DNA of 64,000 nucleotides from Oscillospiraceae bacterium (GTDB taxonomy: Bacteria; Bacillota; Clostridia; Oscillospirales; Ruminococcaceae): contig JAEDDN010000005.1 of the NCBI GenBank assembly GCA_016298065.1, positions 1 to 64,000 on the forward strand. The letters run 5' to 3'. Position numbers and translations under genes: made by a program. The notes under the pieces are model-generated. The model ran no database searches, was not told where the DNA came from, and was given only the letters and a program-made list of their open reading frames with translations. This document shows, piece by piece, positions 31,279-39,503 of the stretch. The stretch's first letter is position 1. Every line of letters starts with the position of its first letter.

Positions 31279-33102
31279 TTAACCGTTTGCCTTAAAACGC
31301 TGTTTTGCTCTTTGAGTATTGTCTAAAATGGCTTTTCTTATTCTTATGTTTTCGGGCGTTACCTCAACAAGCTCGTCGTCGGCAATAAATTCGAGCGCCT
31401 GCTCCAAGCTCATAACTTTAGGAGGAATAAGCCTTAATGCGTCGTCAGAGCCGGAAGCACGAGTGTTGGTAAGCTGTTTTTTCTTACATACGTTTACAAC
31501 TAAGTCCTCTGCCTTTGGCGACTGACCGATAACCATACCCTCATATACGGGAACGCCTGCGCCGATAAACAAGGTACCACGCTCTTGTGCGTTATAAAGC
31601 CCGTAGGTTACGGCTGTACCTGTTTCAAAGGCTACAAGCGAGCCTGAGGAACGCTTTGCAATTTCGCCCTTATAGGCTTCGTAGCGTTCAAACACCGAGC
31701 TCATAATACCCTCGCCCTTAGTGTCGGTTAAAAACTCGTTTTTATAGCCGAAAAGCCCCCTTGACGGTACCAAAAACTCTATTCTCATTCTGCTTCCTTG
31801 AGGCGCCATGTGCTGTAGTTCGCCCTTGCGTGCGCCCATTTTTTCCATAACCGAGCCCATATATTCCTCAGGCACGTCAACAACAAGCCTTTCTATCGGC
31901 TCGCACTTTTTACCGTCTATTTCACGGTACAGTACCCTCGGAGTACTTACCTGAAGTTCATATCCCTCACGGCGCATACTTTCTATCAAAACGGACAAAT
32001 GCATTTCGCCACGTCCCGATACCTTAAAGCTGTCGGTTGAGTCGGTATCCTCAACGTGCAGTGAAACGTCCTTTAAAAGCTCCTTATAAAGCCTTTCTCT
32101 AAGCTGGCGTGAGGTTACAAATTTGCCCTCTTTGCCCGCAAACGGCGAATCGTTTACCGAAAAGGTCATCTCAACGGTAGGCTGGCTTATTGCGGAAAAC
32201 TCGATAGGCTCTACTGCTTCGGGAGCACAAAGCGTATCTCCGATAGTTAAATCCTCTATGCCCGAAACGCAGACAATATCGCCCATTTCAGCCTTTTCAC
32301 AGGGTACTCTCTGCAAGCTTTCTATCTGATAAAGGTTTGCGATTTTTCCCTTATATCTTCTCTTTTCGTTGTGATAGTCACACACCATCACTTCTTGTCC
32401 TTGAGTTATGGTTCCTCTGTCGATTCTGCCGATTGCAATTCTGCCTACATAGTCGTTGTAGTCTATTGAGGAAATAAGCATTTGACACGGAGCGTCAATT
32501 TCTCCCTCGGGAGCCGGAATATAGTCTAAAATTGCGTCAAACAGCGGCTTTAAATCACTGCCCGGCTTTGTGTAATCGACGGTTGCGGTACCCTCTCTGC
32601 CCGAACAGTATATAATCGGGCTGTCAAGCTGTTCGTCGGTGGCGTCAAGCTCAAGCAAAAGCTCTAACACCTCGTCCTCGATTTCATCAAGACGTGCGTC
32701 GGGACGGTCCATTTTGTTTACAACTATTATGATTTTATGTCCGAGCTCTAAGGCTTTTTGCAGTACAAATCGAGTTTGGGGCATAGTTCCCTCAAACGAA
32801 TCCACCAGCAAAAGCACGCCGTTTACCATTTTTAATACTCTCTCAACCTCTCCGCCGAAGTCAGCGTGCCCGGGAGTGTCTATAATGTTTATCTTAACGT
32901 CGTTATAATGAACGGAGGTGTTTTTTGCAAGTATGGTTATTCCTCTTTCACGTTCCTGGTCGTTGTTGTCCATAACTCTTTCCTGAACAACCTGATTTTC
33001 CCTGAACGCACCGCCTTGCTTTAACATCTCGTCTACCAATGTGGTCTTTCCGTGGTCAACGTGCGCTACGATTGCGATATTTCTCAAGTCTTCCCTAATC
33101 AA
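31279..33102 (-). CDS. typA: Translational GTPase TypA/BipA
   Basis: The 607-residue ribosome-associated GTPase has G1 AHVDHGKTT, G2 RGITI, G3 DTPGHADF, G4 NKMD, then domain II and EF-G-like domains III and V plus the TypA-specific C-terminal domain (TNTRASGSDDALRLIPP). It aids 50S assembly and stress adaptation. The start codon is TTG at 33102 (reading MIREDLRNIAIVAHVDHG, matching the usual MKREDLRNIAI start), with AAAGGGG upstream. Length is normal. Confidence 0.96.
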   Translation of the reverse strand: MIREDLRNIAIVAHVDHGKTTLVDEMLKQGGAFRENQVVQERVMDNNDQERERGITILAKNTSVHYNDVKINIIDTPGHADFGGEVERVLKMVNGVLLLVDSFEGTMPQTRFVLQKALELGHKIIIVVNKMDRPDARLDEIEDEVLELLLELDATDEQLDSPIIYCSGREGTATVDYTKPGSDLKPLFDAILDYIPAPEGEIDAPCQMLISSIDYNDYVGRIAIGRIDRGTITQGQEVMVCDYHNEKRRYKGKIANLYQIESLQRVPCEKAEMGDIVCVSGIEDLTIGDTLCAPEAVEPIEFSAISQPTVEMTFSVNDSPFAGKEGKFVTSRQLRERLYKELLKDVSLHVEDTDSTDSFKVSGRGEMHLSVLIESMRREGYELQVSTPRVLYREIDGKKCEPIERLVVDVPEEYMGSVMEKMGARKGELQHMAPQGSRMRIEFLVPSRGLFGYKNEFLTDTKGEGIMSSVFERYEAYKGEIAKRSSGSLVAFETGTAVTYGLYNAQERGTLFIGAGVPVYEGMVIGQSPKAEDLVVNVCKKKQLTNTRASGSDDALRLIPPKVMSLEQALEFIADDELVEVTPENIRIRKAILDNTQRAKQRFKANG

Positions 33103-33136
33103 AACTCTACTACCCCTTTAATTTTTATCCTGTATT

Positions 33137-33165
33137 ATTATAAAACTACTTTTTAATATTTTCTA
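33137..33165 (-). promoter_or_regulatory. Probable promoter of typA
   Basis: On the minus strand TAGAAA, 17-bp spacer, TATAAT (33142-33137), 35 bp upstream of the TTG start. Confidence 0.6.
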
Positions 33166-33277
33166 CCGATTTTACAAAAAACAATAAATATTTGTAACAA
33201 TGTATACAAACTTGCCTTTTTAGCGCACCGTGATGTTCCATAATGCATAATACCCCTGCGCCTTTTTGTGCGTTTAA

Positions 33278-33307
33278 TTTACAAAATAACCTGTTTTGTG
33301 ATATACT
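33278..33307 (+). promoter_or_regulatory. Promoter of the SipW-like gene
   Basis: TTTACA, 18-bp spacer, TATACT with extended -10 TG (33299-33300). It lies 34 bp upstream of the ATG. Confidence 0.65.
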
Positions 33308-33340
33308 TACTTTAGAAGTTTACGACTAAAGGAGAAAGCT

Positions 33341-33958
33341 ATGGTTAAGAAAAAATCTTCACCTTTAAAAATATTTCTCATAATTATAAACTGTATTATT
33401 ATTTTATCCCTGCTTTTAGTCAGCGCAGGGGTTGTGGCAGTATCGCTCAACAAGAATATTTTGGATATGAGTTTTTTTGTTACCGACCAAAATATACATA
33501 CCTCTTACTTTGAAAATAACTGCTTTATTGCCGTAAAGCAAGAGGCTTCTTACAAGGTAGGCGATAGGGTTATTTACGCCTTGCAGACAGATGAGGAAAA
33601 GGCGGATATTTTTATCTGTGAAGCTCAAAAAATTAAGGGCGATAAAGTTTATGTAAGCGATTTTGACGGTGCTTTGGAAACTAAAAACATTATGGGCAAG
33701 GTTATTTTTTCAAACCGCCCCTTAGGATATTTAATAAATTTAGTGAAAGACAAAAACGCAAAACAGCTTATAATAGCGATAGCTATAGCGGCGTTTGTTA
33801 TTTTAGGTGCGCTTATAATTATGATTAACAATATATCAAAGCTAAGAAAAGCAAAAAAGGAACAGCTAAAGGAAACAAGCGAAGAACAAAGCTTAGATAT
33901 AAACGAGCTTATCGAAGTCGAAGAAGAAGTTTTGCTGTTTAGGCAGGAAAAGGAGTGA
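33341..33958 (+). CDS. Membrane protein resembling SipW-type signal peptidase without the catalytic serine
   Basis: The 205-residue product has an N-terminal helix (about residues 10-34), a beta-rich middle and a second helix (about 146-166), ending in a charged Glu-rich tail. NNCFIAVKQEASYKVGDRVIYAL lines up with the strand after the active site in SipW-like peptidases (GDxVxVKK...YKVGDVITY), and IMGKVIFSNRPLGYLINL with their last strand and helix. Where those enzymes have SGSMEP, this protein has no Ser-Met pair. It may be an inactive homologue or chaperone. The similarity is my reading by eye and needs a profile search. AAAGGAG precedes the start. It is monocistronic with its own promoter and terminator. 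Confidence 0.5.
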   Translation: MVKKKSSPLKIFLIIINCIIILSLLLVSAGVVAVSLNKNILDMSFFVTDQNIHTSYFENNCFIAVKQEASYKVGDRVIYALQTDEEKADIFICEAQKIKGDKVYVSDFDGALETKNIMGKVIFSNRPLGYLINLVKDKNAKQLIIAIAIAAFVILGALIIMINNISKLRKAKKEQLKETSEEQSLDINELIEVEEEVLLFRQEKE

Positions 33959-34108
33959 ATTTTGGCAACAAAAAGTATAATATATAGCAAATTATACTGT
34001 AAGTTAAATAAAATAAGCTGTATTAGGTTTTAGCAAACCTTTAATATGGTATTAACCCATCTTTGTTTTATTTAAAAGTGTCGGTGGGTAAGGTGTAAAA
34101 AGACAAAA

Positions 34109-34150
34109 CTATCCCCTTAACGCATTTAGCGTTAAGGGGATTTTTATTTT
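34109..34150. terminator. Terminator between convergent SipW-like gene and serS
   Basis: ATCCCCTTAACGC, ATTTA, GCGTTAAGGGGAT then TTTTATTTT on the plus strand. The T run suits the plus-strand gene; on the minus strand the run is interrupted (TAGTTTTGTC). Confidence 0.85.
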
Positions 34151-35427
34151 TACTTTATAATATCCGTTCCCATATAAGGGCGTAAAACCTCAGGCACCGT
34201 AACAGAGCCGTCCTCGTTTTGATAGTTTTCCAAAATAGCGGCAACCGTTCTGCCTATGGCAAGACCCGAGCCGTTTAAGGTGTGGACAAATCTCGCTTTG
34301 TCCTTTATATTCTCCTTAAACTTGATGTTTGCACGTCTTGCCTGATAATCCTCAAAGTTCGAGCAAGAGGAAATCTCCTTATATCCCTGATACGACGGCA
34401 TATATACCTCTATATCGTATGTCTTTGCGCTGGAAAAGCCTATGTCGCCCGTGGAAAGCGTAACTACCCTATAAGGAAGCTTTAGCGCCTGCAACATTTT
34501 TTCTGCGTCGTTTGTAAGCGATTCTAGCTCATCATAGGAGGTATCGGGGTGAGCGAATTTTACAAGCTCAACCTTGTTAAACTGGTGCTGTCTTATAAGT
34601 CCTCTTGTATCTCTGCCTGCCGAGCCTGCTTCTGCTCTGAAACAAGCGGAGTATGCGCAGTACTTGATAGGGAGCTTGTCTGCGGTGAGAATTTCATCTC
34701 TGTGCATATTTGTAACAGGAACCTCTGCCGTAGGAATGAGGAAATAGTCAAAGCCCTCGTTGCCGAGCTTAAAGGCGTCCTCCTCAAATTTCGGAAGCTG
34801 ACCTGTACCGGTCATTGAAGCACGGTTTACCATATACGGCGGAAAAATCTCGGTATAGCCGTTGTCAACGTGACTATTTAAATAAAAGTTAATTACGCTT
34901 CTTTCGAGTCTTGCGCCCAAGGCCTTGTAAAAATGAAATCTCTTGCCGGTAACCTTTGCGGCGGTTTCGGGATCTAATATGTCTAAATCCTTGCCTATAT
35001 CCCAGTGTGCCTTAGGCTCAAAGCCGAAATCTCTCGGCTCACCCCAACGTCTTACCTCAACGTTTTCGGTGTCGTCTGCACCCACAGGTACCGACTCGTG
35101 CGGGATGTTGGGAATGGTTAAAATCAGCTCTCTTTGCTTTCTTTCAAGCTCGCTAACCTTTTGGTTATCCCCTGCAATATCGTCTGACAGCGCTTTTAGC
35201 TTCGCCATAATTTCAGAAATATCCTTGCCCTCTTTTTTGAGCATAGGAATTTGCTTGCTTAACACGTTTTGCTCATTTTTCTTTGTGTTTGTCTGTGTTG
35301 CAAGCTCACGTCTTTGAACGTCTATATCCAAAATCTCGTCAATAGTAGCGTCTAAATCCGCATTTCTTGTTTTCATAGCAGCCTTTACTCTGTCTGCGTC
35401 CTCTCTTATTACCTTAATGTCCAGCAT
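34150..35427 (-). CDS. serS: Seryl-tRNA synthetase
   Basis: The 425-residue class II enzyme has an N-terminal coiled-coil arm (about residues 30-100, rich in Lys/Glu) that grips the long variable arm of tRNA-Ser, motif 1 [30 protein letters not shown], motif 2 [27 protein letters not shown] and motif 3 [27 protein letters not shown] precedes the ATG. It lies 22 bp downstream of parB and so probably shares the parA-parB transcript, as well as having possible promoters not recognised here. No T-box is present, unlike hisS and thrS. Confidence 0.97.
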   Translation of the reverse strand: MLDIKVIREDADRVKAAMKTRNADLDATIDEILDIDVQRRELATQTNTKKNEQNVLSKQIPMLKKEGKDISEIMAKLKALSDDIAGDNQKVSELERKQRELILTIPNIPHESVPVGADDTENVEVRRWGEPRDFGFEPKAHWDIGKDLDILDPETAAKVTGKRFHFYKALGARLERSVINFYLNSHVDNGYTEIFPPYMVNRASMTGTGQLPKFEEDAFKLGNEGFDYFLIPTAEVPVTNMHRDEILTADKLPIKYCAYSACFRAEAGSAGRDTRGLIRQHQFNKVELVKFAHPDTSYDELESLTNDAEKMLQALKLPYRVVTLSTGDIGFSSAKTYDIEVYMPSYQGYKEISSCSNFEDYQARRANIKFKENIKDKARFVHTLNGSGLAIGRTVAAILENYQNEDGSVTVPEVLRPYMGTDIIK

Positions 35428-35449
35428 TTATATATCCTCCTTGATGGTT

Positions 35450-36295
35450 TTATTCGGTCAGGGCTTGTGCAAGCCTTTTGAGATCGTCTTTATCAAAAAA
35501 TTCTATTACTAACTTTCCGCCTTTTTTGGCTTTTTCAACCTTTATTTTTCTGCCGAGCTCTTTGTTTAAGCTTATCTGCATTTCTCTGTAAAAGCTGTCC
35601 GAAGCCGGCTTTGGCTTAGTGGGCTTTTGTGCCTCGTTTTGTTTTTTTACAAACTTTTCGGTTTCTCTTACGTTAAGCTCGCCTTTTACAACCACTCCTG
35701 CAAGCTCACATATTTTTTCGTCACTTTCAAGCGCAAGCAACGCTCTTGCGTGGCCCGACGAAAGCTTTTTTTGGCGCACAAGTGTAATTACTTCATCAGG
35801 AAGGTTTAAAAGCCTTAACATATTTGCTACGGCAGGGCGTGATTTTCCCACGCTTTTTGCAACCTCGTCCTGTGTTAGGTTATAGTCGTCTATAAGCTCC
35901 TTGTAGCCGAGAGCCTCTTCAATAGGGTTTAAGTCGTCACGCTGTAGGTTTTCGATAAGCGCAATTTCCAGCACTTCCTTGTCAGAAAACTCCCTTACAA
36001 CCGCAGGCACTTCGGTAAGCCCCACCATTCTTGCGGCTCTGTAACGGCGTTCACCTGCTACAATCTGATATCCGCCTGTGGATATTTCCCTTACTACCAG
36101 GGGTTGAATTATGCCGTGTTCCCTTATAGAATCTGCAAGCTGTTCGAGCGCAGACTGGTCAAAATCCTTTCTCGGCTGATTTTTATTCGGTTCAATTTCG
36201 CTTATTTTTATTATCTCCTCGCCCTGCAAGGAAGATGTACTGTTGTCCTCAAAAAGAGCCTCCAAGCCCTTTCCCAAGCCGTTTTTTCGTGCCAT
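35450..36295 (-). CDS. parB: Chromosome partitioning protein ParB (Spo0J)
   Basis: The 281-residue product starts MARKNGLGKGLEALF, has the CTP-binding ParB/Srx domain with GERRYRAARMVGL near residue 80, a helix-turn-helix (LTQDEVAKSVGKSRPAVANMLRLLNLP, about 140-166) for parS, and a C-terminal dimer domain. It spreads as a clamp from parS and loads SMC at the origin. It begins five bases after the parA stop (GGGAGG site). Two near-consensus parS sites occur in this window. Confidence 0.96.
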   Translation of the reverse strand: MARKNGLGKGLEALFEDNSTSSLQGEEIIKISEIEPNKNQPRKDFDQSALEQLADSIREHGIIQPLVVREISTGGYQIVAGERRYRAARMVGLTEVPAVVREFSDKEVLEIALIENLQRDDLNPIEEALGYKELIDDYNLTQDEVAKSVGKSRPAVANMLRLLNLPDEVITLVRQKKLSSGHARALLALESDEKICELAGVVVKGELNVRETEKFVKKQNEAQKPTKPKPASDSFYREMQISLNKELGRKIKVEKAKKGGKLVIEFFDKDDLKRLAQALTE

Positions 36296-36300
36296 TTAGC

Positions 36301-37071
36301 CTACCTCCCCTTATTTTTCTTTATAATTTCATGCGCTAATTCCATATATGCCTTTGTTCCCTTTGAGCCCTTATCGTAATATATTACGGGTTGGCCAAAG
36401 CTCGGCGCCTCCGAAAGCCTTACGTTTCTTGGGATAACCGTTTTATATACCTTATGCGCAAAGAACTTTTTAACCTCGTTTAACACCTGCATAGTTAGGT
36501 TTAACCTACCGTCAAACATAGTGAGCAACACGCCCTCTATGTCGAGCATAGGATTATATTTTTTCTTTACCGTTCTTACCGTAGCCATAAGCTGTGACAA
36601 GCCTTCGAGCGCATAATACTCACACTGAATAGGTATAAGCACCGTATCGCAGGCGTTTAGGGCGTTTAGCGTTACAAGCCCAAGTGACGGCGGACAGTCA
36701 ATAATGATGAAGTCGTAATTGTCCTTGACGCCGATAATCGCCTTTTTCATTGTGTTTACCCTGTCTGCAACGTCTACAAGCTCAACCTCTGCGCCGGCAA
36801 GCTGCATATTAGCAGGAATAACGTCTAAGTTTGCAAACGGCGTATGTAGTATTACTTCATTTGCCTTACACTCGCCTATGAGTATATTATATGACGATTT
36901 TTCGATATTTCTCTTGTTTATGCCTACTCCGCTTGTGGCGTTTCCCTGCGGGTCAATATCAATAAGCAGGACTTTTTTCTTTTTTACGCCGAGCGCCGCA
37001 GATATATTCACTGCCGAGGTGGTCTTTCCTACTCCACCCTTTTGGTTTGCCACCGCAATAATTTTCCCCAT
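36301..37071 (-). CDS. parA: Chromosome partitioning ATPase ParA (Soj)
   Basis: The 256-residue deviant Walker ATPase starts MGKIIAVANQKGGVGKTTSAVN (signature Lys11), with the A' motif LLIDIDPQGNATSG and Walker B FIIIDCPPSLG. It binds DNA non-specifically as an ATP dimer and is stimulated by ParB; in Bacillus it also regulates DnaA. It sits directly upstream of parB, with its own promoter (37142-37170). A repeat locus separates it from noc, which is unusual for this region. Confidence 0.96.
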   Translation of the reverse strand: MGKIIAVANQKGGVGKTTSAVNISAALGVKKKKVLLIDIDPQGNATSGVGINKRNIEKSSYNILIGECKANEVILHTPFANLDVIPANMQLAGAEVELVDVADRVNTMKKAIIGVKDNYDFIIIDCPPSLGLVTLNALNACDTVLIPIQCEYYALEGLSQLMATVRTVKKKYNPMLDIEGVLLTMFDGRLNLTMQVLNEVKKFFAHKVYKTVIPRNVRLSEAPSFGQPVIYYDKGSKGTKAYMELAHEIIKKNKGR

Positions 37072-37141
37072 TAACCTCGTCCTTTACAAAAAGAAGTTGA
37101 TTTTTTGCTGTTTTAGCCAGTTAACAACGTATCTAACATTT

Positions 37142-37170
37142 ATTATAGCATTTCTTTGTCGCCATTTCAA
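37142..37170 (-). promoter_or_regulatory. Promoter of parA-parB
   Basis: On the minus strand TTGAAA (37170-37165), 17-bp spacer, TATAAT (37147-37142), about 70 bp upstream of the parA ATG. Confidence 0.85.
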
Positions 37171-37214
37171 TTTTTTTCGGCTTAAAGTTTATGTTATTTA
37201 GTGAAAAATTAAAA

Positions 37215-37230
37215 TGTTTCACATGAAACA
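37215..37230. promoter_or_regulatory. parS site 1 (upstream of parA)
   Basis: TGTTTCACATGAAACA, a 16-bp palindrome except for the centre, differs from the Bacillus consensus TGTTNCACGTGAAACA by one central base (A for G). It lies upstream of the parA promoter and about 10 kb from oriC. Confidence 0.9.
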
Positions 37231-37285
37231 TTTTGCGCTAAGCGGTGATAAAGCGCATAAAATCGGCGTAAGGCTCTGTGCAATA

Positions 37286-37706
37286 AGATTCTTCGCTGCG
37301 CTCAGAATGACAGGGAAAGTAAAGACTCAGAATGACATTGAGAAAAAACGGGCACTCCCTCTGGTCTTTAAGAGAAGCACGACCCCCTATTGTCATTCTG
37401 AGGAGTGAAACGACGAAGAATCCTGTAAAGGTTAAGTTAGAAATGTCCTTGCCTCCCTTGTGCCAAATCCTTTATTCTTAGCGACAGCTAAGAATTATCC
37501 GTAAACTTAAGGGTGCCTCCCTTGTGTAAAGGGAGGTGGGTTTGCCGTAAGGCAAACTCGGAGGGATTGTAAACTTATCATTACCGACAAAGTAAAAAGT
37601 TGAGCGAAAAAGTTATATACTTTAACAATCCCTCAGTCAGCCCCCGCTGACAGCTCCCTTTACACAAAGGAGCCTAAAAAGATTCTTCGCTGCGCTCAGA
37701 ATGACA
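37286..37706 (-). repeat. Mosaic repeat locus, inverted and diverged copy
   Basis: The 775 bp between parA and noc carry no gene. In plus-strand order it holds inverted A (37286-37312), a degenerate 29-bp unit, A' (37391-37425), hairpin D (37474-37495), inverted C (about 37517-37571), inverted B (about 37624-37670) and inverted A (about 37679-37706). This is the module order of the 27.7-28.1-kb locus read backwards, bounded by same-orientation A modules, with point differences throughout. Confidence 0.85.
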
Positions 37707-37761
37707 GGGACAGGAAAGCGAGAGGCAGAATGACGGGTCAATGCAACCCCACATAAAAGCC

Positions 37762-37791
37762 GAAACGGACAGGCATAAGCCTGTCCGTTTC
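37762..37791 (-). terminator. Terminator downstream of noc
   Basis: GAAACGGACAGGC, ATAA, GCCTGTCCGTTTC: a perfect 13-bp stem. On the minus strand a short GGCTTTTAT follows. A second small hairpin (AAAAGCAC/GTGCTTTT, about 37819-37838) lies nearer to the noc stop. Confidence 0.65.
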
Positions 37792-37846
37792 ATGCTAAAG
37801 GGGAAATAGCATTTATATAAAAGCACCTTGTGCTTTTAAGCAAATA

Positions 37847-38650
37847 TTAAACCTTGTCGGTGGTGGGTATTCTCACTAAATACTCTATATAGCCCTCCTG
37901 CTCGGTGCGCTTGCTCGTGGCAGGTACTCCTGCGTCCTTCATCACCTTTATCGCCTTGTTTATAGTGTTTACAAAAAGTCTTACGTCTTTTATTATCGGC
38001 GTTCTTTTCGGCTTTGCAGGCGGTGCTTCCAGCGACCCTATATATTTCTCGGTCTGAGCTACGTTAAGCCCCATATTATATATGTACTTTATTACTTCTA
38101 TTCGCTTATCTGCACCGTTTATCTTTAAAAGCGCCCTTGCGTGACGCTCGGTTAGGTCGTATTCTATTATAAGCCTTTGTTCAGTAGACGTTAGCTTTAA
38201 AAGCCTTAGCTTATTCGCTACCGTTGACTGCGCAACTCCTAACTTTTGTGCCGCCTCGTCCTGCGTTACGTCCCATTTTGCAATAAGCGTTTTTAACGCC
38301 TGCGCCTGCTCAAATATATTTAAGTCCTCACGGTGTATATTCTCTATAAGTGCAAGTAGTGCCGATTCTCTTTGGCTTTTATTTACCGATATACATTCTA
38401 TCTGGGTTTTGCCGATAAGCTTACAGGCTCTTAACCTGCGCTCGCCCGAAATAAGCTCATACTCGCCGTGTGTATTTTTTCTTACGGTTACAGGCTGTAA
38501 AAGCCCGTTTTCCTTTATGCTTTGCGCCAGTATGTTTAACTGCTCCTCGTCATAACGGCTTCTCGGCTGATTCGGGTTAGTTCTTATGTCGTCAACATTT
38601 AAAAGCAACACCTTGTTTACTACCTTATCTTTTTTACTGACTAACGGCAT
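37847..38650 (-). CDS. noc: Noc-like nucleoid occlusion protein (ParB paralogue) without membrane helix
   Basis: The 267-residue ParB-family protein has the NxxQPRxxYDEEQL start of the CTPase domain, GERRLRACKLIGK near residue 72, an HTH (VTQDEAAQKLGVAQSTVANKLRLLKL), and a C-terminal VNTINKAIKVMKDAGV...YLVRIP, which parallels Bacillus Noc (NTIRQSLNMVSDSGV...IKIPK). Its place after rsmG is the Noc position. Noc normally starts with an amphipathic membrane-binding helix; this protein starts MPLVSKKDKVVNKVLLLNVDDI and has none. AGGGAG precedes the ATG. A second ParB of another kind cannot be excluded. Confidence 0.85.
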   Translation of the reverse strand: MPLVSKKDKVVNKVLLLNVDDIRTNPNQPRSRYDEEQLNILAQSIKENGLLQPVTVRKNTHGEYELISGERRLRACKLIGKTQIECISVNKSQRESALLALIENIHREDLNIFEQAQALKTLIAKWDVTQDEAAQKLGVAQSTVANKLRLLKLTSTEQRLIIEYDLTERHARALLKINGADKRIEVIKYIYNMGLNVAQTEKYIGSLEAPPAKPKRTPIIKDVRLFVNTINKAIKVMKDAGVPATSKRTEQEGYIEYLVRIPTTDKV

Positions 38651-38702
38651 ACCTCTTACTCCCTTTCGGCGCTAACTTATATTTTATGTATCCTTTAGCT
38701 TT

Positions 38703-38731
38703 AATATACCACGCAAAAATAAAAATTGCCA
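38703..38731 (-). promoter_or_regulatory. Possible promoter of noc
   Basis: On the minus strand an extended -10 TGGTATATT (TATATT at 38708-38703), with a weak -35 TGGCAA 17 bp upstream. Confidence 0.4.
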
Positions 38732-38771
38732 GCATTTTACATCGCAAGTTACGACATATAACGCTGACAAT
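38711..38771 (-). terminator. Terminator of the rsmG transcript
   Basis: On the minus strand ATTGTCAGC (38771-38763), a 29-nt loop, GCTGGCAAT (38733-38725), then TTTTATTTTT. It lies just after the rsmG stop and before noc, so noc is transcribed separately. Confidence 0.65.
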
Positions 38772-38785
38772 CGACTTATATTTTA

Positions 38786-39499
38786 TTATTTTATAGGTTC
38801 TTTTTTTATTTTTGCGGTTATTCTGGGGTATTTTGTCGGGGTTTGCGATATTTTTTTAATCACTACCACCGACCTGCCCATATCGTCGGGCAGTTTAAAT
38901 TTTTCTACCCTTTCGATTTTTCCGCCCATTTTACTTATAGCAGGCTTTGCCTCGTCAAGCTCCGTTTCTATATCCGAGCCTTTAAGTGCTACAAAATATC
39001 CTCCCACCTTTACAAACGGCAAACAATACTCGCTAAGCTCTCTTAAATGCGCCACAGCCCTCGCCGTAGCAATATTAAACTGCTCTCTTAAATCGGTTTC
39101 TCTGCCTGCGTCCTCTGCTCTTGCGTGTATGCACTCGGCGTTTATACCGAGCATTCTTGTAAGCTCGTTTAAAAAGGTTATGCGCTTATTTAAGCTGTCA
39201 AGCAAGGTTATATTAAGGTCGCTTTTATATATAGCGCAGGGTATTGACGGAAAGCCCGCTCCTGTACCAACGTCTATAAGCGAAGCTCCTTCGGGCAAAT
39301 CAACGCTTTTTAAAAGTAATAAACTATCCACAAAGTGCTTTATACAAATTTCCTTGGGCTCGGTAATGGCGGTCAGATTTATTTTTTCGTTCCACTCGGT
39401 CAACAAACTTGCGTAGGTATCAAAGCTGTCTGCCATACTGTTTGTTAGCTCAAAACCATACTGCAAAGCTACAGACTTTAAAAAGTTTTTATCTATCAT
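38786..39499 (-). CDS. rsmG: 16S rRNA (guanine527-N7)-methyltransferase
   Basis: The 237-residue SAM-dependent enzyme has NLTAITEPKEICIKHFVDSLLLL, the SAM loop LIDVGTGAGFPSIPCAI near residue 72 and TARAVAHLRELSEYCLP. The frame is open to 39520, but the ATG at 39499 lies four bases after the mnmG stop with AGGTGAG in front, giving the usual family length. It is the last gene of the mnmE-mnmG-rsmG run. Loss of RsmG gives low-level streptomycin resistance in other bacteria. Confidence 0.95.
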   Translation of the reverse strand: MIDKNFLKSVALQYGFELTNSMADSFDTYASLLTEWNEKINLTAITEPKEICIKHFVDSLLLLKSVDLPEGASLIDVGTGAGFPSIPCAIYKSDLNITLLDSLNKRITFLNELTRMLGINAECIHARAEDAGRETDLREQFNIATARAVAHLRELSEYCLPFVKVGGYFVALKGSDIETELDEAKPAISKMGGKIERVEKFKLPDDMGRSVVVIKKISQTPTKYPRITAKIKKEPIK

Positions 39500-39503
39500 A
39501 TTC

